Assembly: GCF_011047315.1 (NCBI RefSeq) | Contig: NZ_CP049259.1 | Location: 1 to 64,000 of the forward strand | Length of the DNA stretch: 64,000 nt | Reading direction: 5' to 3' | Origin: Altererythrobacter sp. BO-6 | GTDB taxonomy: Bacteria; Pseudomonadota; Alphaproteobacteria; Sphingomonadales; Sphingomonadaceae | Shown: in pieces, positions 19,240-28,790 of the stretch | Layout of the letters: each line of letters starts with the position of its first letter | Numbering within the stretch: position 1 is the stretch's first letter | Position numbers and translations under genes: made by a program | Notes under the pieces: generated by a model | The model's database searches: none | Seen by the model: the letters and a program-made list of their open reading frames with translations, nothing else | What the model was told of the DNA's origin: nothing

Positions 19240-20139
19240 ATGGAAGCGAGACTGCGTCACGAAGTCGTTTATCAATTCGACGGTAGAGCGACAGTCGCCG
19301 AAGTTGCGCGATCTTTGCTCGCTCAAGAAAAACTTCTTCGAGAGGCCGTAGCGGTTCTTGAGGAGTGTTTCGACGGTTTGGACATCAGCAGTGTCGGGGT
19401 CGACATAAAGCTGGTTGCTCAGGAGAGTCCGCTTCGAACGAATCTGGCTTTGTTCTTCGCTGGCGTCTACTCGGGTGAGATAGGACAAGACATGCCCGAC
19501 ATCTTAGACACACTCTTTGGCCTCGACGTGCCTGACGGGTACGATAGCTTTGTCTCGCTTCTGGTAATCTTGGTCGCAATCTTTGGGATTGATTGGCTGT
19601 ATAAGCGAATGTTCCCAGACAAGTCGGGTGACAAGATCGAAGAAGAGAAGGACCGACTGCTAGCGGAGGCGGCAAGGATGGCATCTTTGACCGAGCAGCA
19701 GATTGAGGGAGCCATTGATCGAGCTTTGGGGAAGCGGGAGCGTAGCGTTAGTAAGGCCTCTATGGATTTTCTTCAGCCCGCCCGGAGGCATCATGCAAGC
19801 GAGGTAAGATCAGGAAGCACTATTCTACCCAAGGAGGTCATTGACCAGATACCATCGGACATTGACCTTGCTGATTATGAACCACCAAGTGAAACTGAGG
19901 AATTGCGCGACGTTTTGATCCGCTTCCGCGCGCACGACCTCGACCGCAACAAGAAGTGGGCGGCGACGATCGAAGAAGTTTCGAGTGAGCGCAAGCCACT
20001 GCACCTTGCACCAGACATACAGCCGGATCGTTTGTTTAACCGCAATCAAGTGCGTGGGGATGTGATCGTGACCACTGTGCGGGGGCCGGAGGGTGACTAC
20101 GTGCCGTCATTATATTATCTAGAGAAAATCTATGATTAG
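19240..20139 (+). CDS. Predicted membrane-anchored protein of unknown function
   Basis: 299 residues from the ATG at 19240 (MEARLRHEVVYQFDG); an in-frame TTG at 19186 would add 18 residues and lies inside an inverted repeat, so it is less likely. Layout: an N-terminal soluble domain (1-125) with a helical section LLAQEKLLREAVAVLEECF, one hydrophobic helix SFVSLLVILVAIFGIDWLY (about 128-146), a charged helical stretch (about 155-190) and a C-terminal domain with RAHDLDRNKKWAATI and DGYVPSLYYL-like ending GDYVPSLYYL. Base composition is clearly poorer in GC than the core genome, which suggests transfer. I do not recognise the family; nothing catalytic is visible. It lies next to a toxin-antitoxin pair and repeats. 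Confidence 0.75.
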   Translation: MEARLRHEVVYQFDGRATVAEVARSLLAQEKLLREAVAVLEECFDGLDISSVGVDIKLVAQESPLRTNLALFFAGVYSGEIGQDMPDILDTLFGLDVPDGYDSFVSLLVILVAIFGIDWLYKRMFPDKSGDKIEEEKDRLLAEAARMASLTEQQIEGAIDRALGKRERSVSKASMDFLQPARRHHASEVRSGSTILPKEVIDQIPSDIDLADYEPPSETEELRDVLIRFRAHDLDRNKKWAATIEEVSSERKPLHLAPDIQPDRLFNRNQVRGDVIVTTVRGPEGDYVPSLYYLEKIYD

Positions 20140-20231
20140 CCTCCGCGATGCCGTTGCCCAAGGCAAACTCGACCAGTTATAGCCGAACACCCCGAAGTGA
20201 AGGGCGATATGGACGCCTTCAAATTCCAGGG
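20132..20231 (+). pseudogene. Remnant of a small conserved protein gene
   Basis: From ATG 20132, overlapping the previous stop, the frame reads MISLRDAVAQGKLDQL then stops at 20182. If one base is restored at the TTATAG, the next frame continues IAEHPEVKGDMDAFK. The joined text looks like a small alphaproteobacterial protein of the GKLDQFIAEH type, which I recall only from memory. It appears broken by a one-base deletion and then truncated by repeat-like sequence. Confidence 0.4.
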
Positions 20232-20286
20232 AAATTCCAGGGACAGCAGGGAAGTTCTAGAAATTCCGGGGACAGTATACCTAATT
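20219..20286. repeat. Direct repeats with a GGGGACAGTATAC motif
   Basis: AAATTCCAGGG-type units occur in tandem, then AAATTCCGGGGACAGTATAC. The motif GGGGACAGTATAC near AATTC recurs next to IS200-like or REP-associated tyrosine transposases in many proteobacteria (recollection, not searched). No transposase is present, so this is at most an orphan end or scar. Confidence 0.4.
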
Positions 20287-20619
20287 CAACAACTCCCCCA
20301 CCAGCCCAGGCCGTTTCGCGATCATCGCCAGCAGCACTTGCGCGGGGCCGGTCGGCTGGCGCCGCCCGTGCTCCCAATTGAGCAGCGTGCCTTTCGCCAC
20401 GCCGATGCTGCGCGCGAATTCCGCCTGAGACAGGCCGGTCCTGGCGCGGATCGCCACCACGTCCACCTCGGGCACGTCCACCTGATGCACGCGCGCGCCG
20501 GATGTCTTGCCTTCGGCATAGGCGATGGCTTCTTCAAGCCCTTGCTTGATGCTTTCAAACGCGCTGGATGCTTTGGGGGACGCCTTGGGGGGCGTCTTGG
20601 GGGATTTCAGGGCGCTCAT
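20281..20619 (-). CDS. higA: HTH (XRE/HigA-type) antitoxin
   Basis: 112-residue helix-turn-helix DNA-binding protein. The N-terminal 25 residues are a Lys/Pro/Ser-rich low-complexity tail; the XRE domain (about 52-108) has IRARTGLSQAEFARSIGV followed by LLNWEHGRR. The start overlaps the upstream toxin stop (ATGA at 20616-20619), the toxin-first order of HigBA modules. It should neutralise the toxin and repress the operon through the palindrome at 20970-21005. The exact subfamily is not settled. Confidence 0.82.
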   Translation of the reverse strand: MSALKSPKTPPKASPKASSAFESIKQGLEEAIAYAEGKTSGARVHQVDVPEVDVVAIRARTGLSQAEFARSIGVAKGTLLNWEHGRRQPTGPAQVLLAMIAKRPGLVGELLN

Positions 20620-20957
20620 GATGGGTCTCCGTAATGCGCGATCAGCAGCTTGCCGAGTTTGATGAGCTCGGCCTGCTCGGCCTTGCTTAGATTGTCCTTT
20701 TCGTTCTTGGCGAACACTGAGACGAGGAAGATCGGCATATGTGTGCCGCCAAACACATAAACCGTGCGATAGCCGCCGCTTTTTCCCGCGCCCGGACGTG
20801 CGAAACGCATTTTGCGCAGGCCTCCGCCGAGCGATACGCCGCCTTCCGGGTTGGCGGCCACAAAGTCCACCAGCGCGGCCCGTTCCTCATCACTCATCAC
20901 CGCCTTGGCGCGCCGCAGGAATTCAGGCAATTCGACGACGGTTTGCAGGCGGGTCAT
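20616..20957 (-). CDS. higB: RelE/HigB-type toxin
   Basis: 113-residue toxin of the RelE/ParE superfamily, expected to cleave mRNA at the ribosome. Seen: central GGVSLGGGLRKMRFARPGAG, then YRTVYVFGGTHMPIFLVSVFAKNEKDNLS, the typical R-x-x-Y and FAKNEKxNLS block of HigB2-like toxins, and a C-terminal helix. Translationally coupled to the antitoxin by a 4-base overlap. Part of the accessory island between lepA and bamD. Confidence 0.85.
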   Translation of the reverse strand: MTRLQTVVELPEFLRRAKAVMSDEERAALVDFVAANPEGGVSLGGGLRKMRFARPGAGKSGGYRTVYVFGGTHMPIFLVSVFAKNEKDNLSKAEQAELIKLGKLLIAHYGDPS

Positions 20958-20969
20958 GTAGTAGATTAC

Positions 20970-21005
20970 ATATGAGTCTTTGGCGTATAAGTCAATGACT
21001 CATAT
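20970..21005. promoter_or_regulatory. Palindromic operator upstream of higBA
   Basis: ATATGAGTC (20970-20978) and GACTCATAT (20997-21005) are exact reverse complements with an 18-base spacer. The pair lies 13 bases upstream of the toxin start, in a locally AT-rich stretch, where antitoxin autorepression sites usually sit. Confidence 0.7.
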
Positions 21006-21027
21006 AAGGAGCCCTCACTCCCACCCA

Positions 21028-21942
21028 TCATCCTTGAGCGACCTTATCGTCGGCCCTTCCGGCTTCGCGACCGGCTTGCGTTTGCGCCAGCCGGGCGGGG
21101 GGCAGCTGGTCAGGGGGAAGAGTGTAGTTCCGGGAGTCATTGTTTTCCGCAGGTTGTTTGTTTTCGCCCTCAGGCGCCGGGCGCGACGCCTCCGCGTCGC
21201 TTGGCTGCGCGCCATAAGGCGCGGCGGGCAGTCGCCCTTGCGGGTCGCTGGTCGCTCCCCGGTCAGTGCCAGTCAGCAACCGCTGTGCTGAGAGATCCCT
21301 CTCCTTCAACTCCTCGAACCGCTGCCACGCTTCGCGCGTTTCCTCGCTCAGCATCTCCCACTCGCGTTGCTGCTCGCGCTCCACCCGCACGCGGATTTCC
21401 TCGATCTTGCGGTCGATGCTCGCGCGCACCTGGGCGCTCGACACATTCTTGCCCGCCGCCGCCTGCTCCAGCTCCCATTCCTTGCGCCAGCGCTGCCGCT
21501 CCTGCTCCAGCCGCGTGTGGTCAAGCCCGCTCAGGCCCCTCGCGCCGCCGCCTTCCGCAAACCGGTGGGGCGCGCGGTTCCTCAAAAGGAACATCAGCAG
21601 CCGGTCATTATAGCGGGTGCGCGTGCCCACCAGCGCGCCATAGGAATAGACCGGCTCTTCCACGCCGTTGATCGCGCGGTCCATCGCGATGTCCTCGATC
21701 CGGGCAATGCCGAGCGCCAGCGCGGCCTCCCACGCGGCGCGGAAGCTGTCGCCCGCGGAGTGGCGGCGCAGCTGGTAGGCGCCGTGCTCGGTCCGGCCCA
21801 CGCGGCGGCAGGCGGCGCGCACGCTGCCGGTGTCGGCCAGCGCCTCGATAAAGGCGCGCTGGACTTCTGGCTTCCAGCCGTTGCTGCGGTCTTTCAGGCG
21901 CGGGACGGGGGTGAAGGCGGGGAGGAAGGTGATCTGGTTCAT
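21028..21942 (-). CDS. HTH protein resembling phage terminase small subunit
   Basis: 304 residues. The N-terminal part (about 25-75) has RAFIEALADTGSVRAACRRV and an adjoining helix-turn-helix like that of terminase small subunits. Then follows a long charged helical region (about 150-235, rich in Glu, Arg, Gln, Trp) likely to form a coiled coil, and a disordered Pro/Ala/Gln tail. No other phage genes are present, so it is either a domesticated phage gene or a free-standing DNA-binding protein. It sits 70 bases upstream of the toxin gene on the same strand, with the higBA operator between them. Confidence 0.65.
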   Translation of the reverse strand: MNQITFLPAFTPVPRLKDRSNGWKPEVQRAFIEALADTGSVRAACRRVGRTEHGAYQLRRHSAGDSFRAAWEAALALGIARIEDIAMDRAINGVEEPVYSYGALVGTRTRYNDRLLMFLLRNRAPHRFAEGGGARGLSGLDHTRLEQERQRWRKEWELEQAAAGKNVSSAQVRASIDRKIEEIRVRVEREQQREWEMLSEETREAWQRFEELKERDLSAQRLLTGTDRGATSDPQGRLPAAPYGAQPSDAEASRPAPEGENKQPAENNDSRNYTLPPDQLPPARLAQTQAGREAGRADDKVAQG

Positions 21943-22032
21943 GGAGGAGGATAGATCACAAAACCCTTAAGTAGGAAAACTCCGCCAACTTCACTTGGCG
22001 TTCAGCCGGGTGCTGGCTATAGGCTTGCTCCC

Positions 22033-22839
22033 ATGACAAGGAATCCCCGCGTGACCATCAGACCCGTCCTTCTTGCCGGCCTTGCGGCTGCGACCCTGCT
22101 GACCGGCGCCTGCGCCAGCGGGCGGGGCGGCGGCAATGAAGACGTGGCCTATGTCGCGCGCGATGTGGAAACGCTCTATGCCGAGGCCAAGAGCCGGCTC
22201 GATCGCGGCAACACGCGGCTCGCCGCGGCGCTGTTCGACGAGGTGGAGCGGCAGCATCCCTATTCGCCCTGGGCCCGCCGCGCGCAGCTGATGAGCGCGT
22301 TCAGCTATTACGTCGCGCAGGATTATAACCAGGCGATCCAGAGCGCGCAGCGCTTCCTGTCGATCCACCCGGGCAACAAGGATGCGCCCTATGCCTATTA
22401 CCTGGTGGCGCTGAGCTATTACGAGCAGATCAGCGACGTCCAGCGCGACCAGAGCATCACCAAGCAGGCGCGCGCCGCGCTGATCGAGGTGAACCGGCGC
22501 TTCCCGGCGAGCGAATATGCGGCCGATGCGCGGCTGAAGCTGGACCTCGTCAACGATCACCTTGCGGGCAAGGAGATGGAGATCGGGCGCGGCTACCAGA
22601 AATCGGGCCAGGTGCTGGCGGCACAGCTGCGCTTCCAGAACGTGATCAACGAATACCAGACCACCAGCCATGCGCCCGAAGCGCTCTATCGCCTGACGGA
22701 GACCAGCCTGGCGCTGGGCGTGCCGCAGGAAGCGGTGAAATATGCCGCGGTGCTGGGTGCGAACTATCCCGGCACGGAGTGGTACGAGAAGGCCTATCGC
22801 CTGATCGGCAAGCATGCGCAGGGCGTAACCGCCAGCTAA
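22033..22839 (+). CDS. bamD: Outer membrane protein assembly factor BamD
   Basis: Lipoprotein of the BAM complex, which inserts beta-barrel proteins into the outer membrane. 268 residues. Seen: a signal peptide with lipobox LTGAC (Cys27), then five TPR-like helical repeats including ARRAQLMSAFSYYVAQDYNQ, FLSIHPGNKDAPYAYYLVAL and RFPASEYAADARLKLD, the classic BamD (ComL) layout. In sphingomonads it commonly sits near recN and ligA, as here, although nhaA is interposed. Confidence 0.95.
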   Translation: MTRNPRVTIRPVLLAGLAAATLLTGACASGRGGGNEDVAYVARDVETLYAEAKSRLDRGNTRLAAALFDEVERQHPYSPWARRAQLMSAFSYYVAQDYNQAIQSAQRFLSIHPGNKDAPYAYYLVALSYYEQISDVQRDQSITKQARAALIEVNRRFPASEYAADARLKLDLVNDHLAGKEMEIGRGYQKSGQVLAAQLRFQNVINEYQTTSHAPEALYRLTETSLALGVPQEAVKYAAVLGANYPGTEWYEKAYRLIGKHAQGVTAS

Positions 22840-22925
22840 CGCCTGCGGCCGCGCTGTCGCCAACGCTGTCGCCACCGCAAAATTTTTGCGATTTCCCGGA
22901 AACCGGATCGCCCGCTTTGAGTTAA

Positions 22926-23094
22926 TCGATTGCGGGCCGGGCCCCTCTGGCAGTTTCGAGCAAGAAGCTGTGATGTCGGACCGCATCGGATTGCCGATGC
23001 TGCACTGACGGGCCCTTTCACCCTCCCTTTCCAGCCCGCAGGCCATCGGCAGTCCGATCCGTTCGAACGCATTTTCGACAGAGCGAGGACACCG
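22926..23094 (+). promoter_or_regulatory. Structured 5' leader of nhaA, candidate riboswitch
   Basis: The 255-base gap between bamD and nhaA contains a long stem: ATCGGATTGCCGAT pairs with ATCGGCAGTCCGAT downstream through 14 positions, one of them a G-U pair. Inside it CGGGC/GCCCG form a second stem. A further palindrome CGTTCGAACG follows, and the Shine-Dalgarno GAGCGAGGA comes right after. The location before a Na+/H+ antiporter recalls the nhaA-I and nhaA-II lithium-responsive RNA classes, but I cannot confirm their consensus here. Confidence 0.5.
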
Positions 23095-24300
23095 ATGGTT
23101 GCGAAAATTGCCCCGATGTTGCGCGAATTCCTGCAAAAGGAAAGCGCCGGCGGGATCGTGCTGATCCTGGCCGCGCTGGCCGCGCTGGCGGTCGCCAACA
23201 GCCCGCTGCTCAGCGCCTATCGCGCATGGCTGGATATCCCCATTGTCGCCGGGTTCGGTGGTTTCGTGATCGACAAGCCGCTGCTGCTGTGGGTCAATGA
23301 CGGCTTGATGGCGGTGTTCTTCTTCTTGATCGGTCTTGAAGTGAAGCGCGAGGTGCTGGGCGGCGAATTGTCGAGCTGGGACAAGGCCTCACTGCCGCTG
23401 GTCGCGGCGATCGGCGGCATGGCGATCCCGGCACTGGTGTTCCTCGCGATCAACTCCGGGGCGCCGGAAAACACCGCAGGCTGGGCGATTCCGGCGGCGA
23501 CCGATATCGCCTTTGCGCTGGGCATCCTCGCGCTGCTCGGCCCGCGCGTGCCGGTAGCGCTGAAGGCGCTGCTGCTGGCGATCGCCGTGATCGACGATAT
23601 CGGCGCGATCACCATCATCGCGCTGTTTTATACGGGCGAGATCAACACCGGATACCTGGGGCTGGGGGCGGCGGTGTTTGTGGCCATGCTGGCGCTCGGG
23701 CGCATGCGTGTGGCCTCTGCCATCCCCTATGTCCTGCTGGCGATATTGATGTGGGCATTCGTGCTGAAATCGGGCGTGCATGCCACGCTGGCTGGTGTGG
23801 CGGCGGCGCTGACAGTGCCGATGGTGGCGCGCGGCGGGGCCCGCCCGCTGGAGCATATGGAGCATGCGTTGCACCCATGGGTCGCCTTCCTGGTGATCCC
23901 GATCTTCGGCTTTGCCAATGCCGGGGTCACGCTGGTTGGGCTTGACCCGGCGGACCTGCTTGCCCCGTTGCCGCTGGGCATTGCGCTGGGCCTGCTGATC
24001 GGCAAGCAGCTGGGGATTTTCGCCTTTGCCTGGCTGGCGGTGAAGACGCGGCTCGCCAGCCTGCCCGAAGATGTCACCTGGCGCCAGATCCACGGGTTGT
24101 CGCTGTTCGCCGCCATCGGCTTCACCATGAGCCTGTTCATCGGCAATCTGGCCTTTGCCTCGCCTGAGCAGGTCGACGCGGTCAAGCTGGGCGTGCTGAG
24201 CGGCTCGACCATCGCCGCGATCGCGGGCTTTTTCCTGCTGCGTTCGGCCTTGCCGCCGGTGGCCGACATTGAAAGCGAAGCAAGCCCGCAGCCAGCCTGA
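23095..24300 (+). CDS. nhaA: Na+/H+ antiporter NhaA
   Basis: Inner-membrane antiporter that exports Na+ or Li+ in exchange for protons. 401 residues from the ATG at 23095, preceded by GAGCGAGGA; an open frame reaching back to 22930 codes for a non-hydrophobic, non-conserved stretch that overlaps the structured leader. Seen: VFFFLIGLEVKREVLGGELS, PAATDIAFALGI (ion-site Asp of the NhaA unwound helix), AIAVIDDIGAITIIALFYT with the paired aspartates, GKQLGIF with the conserved Lys, and IGFTMSLFIGNLAF. About 12 membrane segments. A terminator follows. Confidence 0.96.
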   Translation: MVAKIAPMLREFLQKESAGGIVLILAALAALAVANSPLLSAYRAWLDIPIVAGFGGFVIDKPLLLWVNDGLMAVFFFLIGLEVKREVLGGELSSWDKASLPLVAAIGGMAIPALVFLAINSGAPENTAGWAIPAATDIAFALGILALLGPRVPVALKALLLAIAVIDDIGAITIIALFYTGEINTGYLGLGAAVFVAMLALGRMRVASAIPYVLLAILMWAFVLKSGVHATLAGVAAALTVPMVARGGARPLEHMEHALHPWVAFLVIPIFGFANAGVTLVGLDPADLLAPLPLGIALGLLIGKQLGIFAFAWLAVKTRLASLPEDVTWRQIHGLSLFAAIGFTMSLFIGNLAFASPEQVDAVKLGVLSGSTIAAIAGFFLLRSALPPVADIESEASPQPA

Positions 24301-24325
24301 CAGGCCAGGCCAAGAAATCCACACG

Positions 24326-24358
24326 GGGGCGCGCTCACAGCGGTGACGCGCCCCTTTT
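24326..24358 (+). terminator. Factor-independent terminator after nhaA
   Basis: GGGGCGCG pairs with CGCGCCCC, extended inward by TCAC/GTGA with one bulge, and is followed by TTTT. It lies 25 bases after the nhaA stop and before recN. Confidence 0.75.
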
Positions 24359-24379
24359 GCTGCGCTAATACCCGGCGCA

Positions 24380-26044
24380 ATGCTGACCCGGCTTTCGATC
24401 CGCAACATCGTCCTGATCGACGCGCTTGACCTTGCCTTCGGGCGCGGGCTGGGCGTGCTGACGGGTGAGACCGGCGCGGGCAAGTCGATCCTGCTCGATG
24501 CGCTGGGCCTTGTGCTGGGCGACCGGGCTGACAGTGCGCTGGTGCGCGGCGGGGAAGACAAGGCGAGCGTAACCGCCAGCTTCGAATTCGCCGCGCTGCC
24601 AGTCGCAATCGCCGAGACGCTGGACGAGGCCGATATCGAGATCGAGCCGGGCGAACCGCTGATCATCCGCCGCCAGCTGAAAGCCGATGGCGGATCGAAG
24701 GCCTTCATCAATGACCAGCCGGTGGGCGTGGCGCTGCTGCGCGAGATCGCCCCGGCGCTGGTCGAACTGCACGGCCAGCATGACGATCGCGGGTTGGTGA
24801 ACCCGCGCGGCCACCGTGCCTTGCTGGATCGCTATGCCGGAAACGATGTGGAAGGGCTGGCCTCTGCATGGCGCGATTGGCGCGCGGCAGAGGATCGCCT
24901 GGCCGCGGCGCGCGCCGAGGTCGAGCAGGCCAAGGCTGACCAGGACCTGCTGCTGGCGCATCTGGCCGAGCTGACCGCGCTCGAACCGCAAGCGGGCGAG
25001 GAAGCGCGGCTCGCCGAAACCCGCGCGTCGATGCAGAAGGGCGAGAAGCTCAGCGGCGACCTTCAGGAATTGCGCCATCTGTGGGAAGGTTCGGATTCGC
25101 CGCTCGCATCGCTGCGCGTGGCGGCCCGGCGACTTGATCGGATTGCGGGCGAGCATGCGCTGCTGGCCGAAGCGCTGGCCGCGCTCGACCGCGCGCTTGT
25201 TGAGGCGGGCGAGGCGGAGGACCGGCTCAACGCGGCGGCTGAAGCACTTGAGTACGATCCGGCGGCGCTGGATGCCGCCGAAACCCGCCTGTTCGAATTG
25301 CGTGCGCTGGCGCGCAAGCACCGCTGCGAGGTTGACGACCTGCCTGAAAGAATGCGCGAGATGCGCCGTGCACTCGATGCGATCGAAGGCGGGGAGGCGG
25401 CGCTCGACGCGCTGGAGCTTGCGGCAAAGGAGGCAGGAGCGGCCTATCGCTCGCGGGCGGAGGCGGCGCATGAAGCGCGGCTGAAGGCGGCCAAAGCGCT
25501 CGACCAGGCGGTAGCGGCCGAGCTCGCCCCGCTGAAGCTCGATGCCGCGCGCTTCCTCACCGCGATCGGCAAGCTGCCGGAAGACAAATGGGGCCCGGCC
25601 GGGATCGACAGTGTCGAGTTCCTGATCGCAACCAATCCCGGCGCGGATTTCGCGCCCTTGAACAAGATCGCATCGGGCGGCGAGCTGTCGCGCTTCATCC
25701 TCGCGCTCAAGGTCGCGCTGGCGGAGCAGGGCGGGGCAGCGACAGTGATCTTCGACGAGATTGATCGCGGCGTGGGCGGGGCGGTCGCCAGCGCAATCGG
25801 CGAACGGCTGGCGCGGCTCGCTGACGGCGGGCAATTGCTGGCGGTGACGCACAGCCCGCAGGTCGCAGCCCGCGGCGGCACGCATTACCTGATCGCCAAG
25901 AGCTCCGAAGGCACGGTGACCAAGACCAGCGTGATGCTGCTCGACGCGGCCGGGCGGCAGGAAGAAATCGCGCGGATGCTATCCGGCGCCGAAGTCACGC
26001 CCGAAGCGCGCGCGCAGGCGGATCGGCTGCTTGAGGGGGTTTAG
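24380..26044 (+). CDS. recN: DNA repair protein RecN
   Basis: SMC-like ATPase acting in double-strand-break repair. 554 residues, normal length. Seen: N-terminal RLSIRNIVLIDALDL, Walker A GETGAGKS (about 30-37), VELHGQHDDRGL, a long Ala/Glu-rich central coiled-coil region with a short hinge, the ABC signature ASGGELSRFILALK, Walker B ATVIFDEIDRGVGG and the H-loop VTHSPQVAARG. It ends 4 bases into the oppositely oriented DUF2165 gene. Confidence 0.97.
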   Translation: MLTRLSIRNIVLIDALDLAFGRGLGVLTGETGAGKSILLDALGLVLGDRADSALVRGGEDKASVTASFEFAALPVAIAETLDEADIEIEPGEPLIIRRQLKADGGSKAFINDQPVGVALLREIAPALVELHGQHDDRGLVNPRGHRALLDRYAGNDVEGLASAWRDWRAAEDRLAAARAEVEQAKADQDLLLAHLAELTALEPQAGEEARLAETRASMQKGEKLSGDLQELRHLWEGSDSPLASLRVAARRLDRIAGEHALLAEALAALDRALVEAGEAEDRLNAAAEALEYDPAALDAAETRLFELRALARKHRCEVDDLPERMREMRRALDAIEGGEAALDALELAAKEAGAAYRSRAEAAHEARLKAAKALDQAVAAELAPLKLDAARFLTAIGKLPEDKWGPAGIDSVEFLIATNPGADFAPLNKIASGGELSRFILALKVALAEQGGAATVIFDEIDRGVGGAVASAIGERLARLADGGQLLAVTHSPQVAARGGTHYLIAKSSEGTVTKTSVMLLDAAGRQEEIARMLSGAEVTPEARAQADRLLEGV

Positions 26045-26526
26045 CGCTCGCGCTGCCCCAGATAGAGCAGCACCAGCAGCCCCCACACGCTGAACTTGAA
26101 CGCATCACCCAGCGAGCCCGCGCCGATCTCGTGCTGCCACATCTGGTAGCCGGCGCCTCCCAGCGCCCCGAAGATCCCGAACCAGGTGATCACCGCCAGC
26201 CCGGCCCCAAGCTTGGCGGTTCCCTTGGCCGCTTCGAATGTGGCGGCATCGCCGCCGCGCGCCTGCCACAGCTTCCACGCCCCGGCGAGGCACAGCACAC
26301 CGGTCGCGATTTCGAAGGCGAAGATGATCCAGGCCATCACCGGTATGACTCCGGCAGGGATCGCCGGCAGCACGTTCACCGTGAAGATCTCGTTGTGCTC
26401 GAGCCCCAGCACATAGCCGACAGCGCCATAGGCGGTCTGCAAGTTGACGATGTTGTGGATCACATAGAGCAGCGCCATCGCGCCCAGCGCCGCAACAAAG
26501 GCGGTTTTCAGATAACGGTCGATCAT
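26041..26526 (-). CDS. DUF2165 family small integral membrane protein
   Basis: 161 residues from the ATG at 26526 (MIDRYLKTAFVAALGAMALL); longer frames add non-hydrophobic residues that read through the ligA promoter side. Four likely transmembrane helices: near 9-27, about 58-80, about 105-125 and about 140-157. Conserved-looking text: HNIVNLQTAYGAVGYVLGLE and MAWIIFAFEIATGVLCLAGA. The family has no known role. It is divergent from ligA with 77 bases between them and overlaps recN tail to tail. Confidence 0.85.
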   Translation of the reverse strand: MIDRYLKTAFVAALGAMALLYVIHNIVNLQTAYGAVGYVLGLEHNEIFTVNVLPAIPAGVIPVMAWIIFAFEIATGVLCLAGAWKLWQARGGDAATFEAAKGTAKLGAGLAVITWFGIFGALGGAGYQMWQHEIGAGSLGDAFKFSVWGLLVLLYLGQRER

Positions 26527-26603
26527 CGGTTTCCCCCAAACAGAAGCGCGACCCGATGACGCGGCTCTTTTCCCCGCGCAGCGCCTCATGCATAGCTTGA
26601 AGA

Positions 26604-28767
<2,164 letters not shown>

Positions 28768-28790
28768 CCGCGCTGAAGGGGGGAGGCGCA

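Noticed and set aside
19000..19488. 162-codon minus-strand frame over the start of the unknown membrane-protein gene
   Set aside because: The plus frame has a hydrophobic helix, better amphipathic pattern and runs much further; the minus frame has no RBS or known motif.
21028..21942. Prophage
   Set aside because: Only one terminase-small-subunit-like gene is present; no capsid, integrase, tail or att sites were seen, so a prophage is not supported.
22930..23094. In-frame N-terminal extension of NhaA
   Set aside because: It is not hydrophobic, lacks NhaA similarity, and overlaps a strong stem-loop; the ATG at 23095 has a good Shine-Dalgarno.
24365..25885. 506-codon frame opposite recN
   Set aside because: Shadow of recN; no domains.
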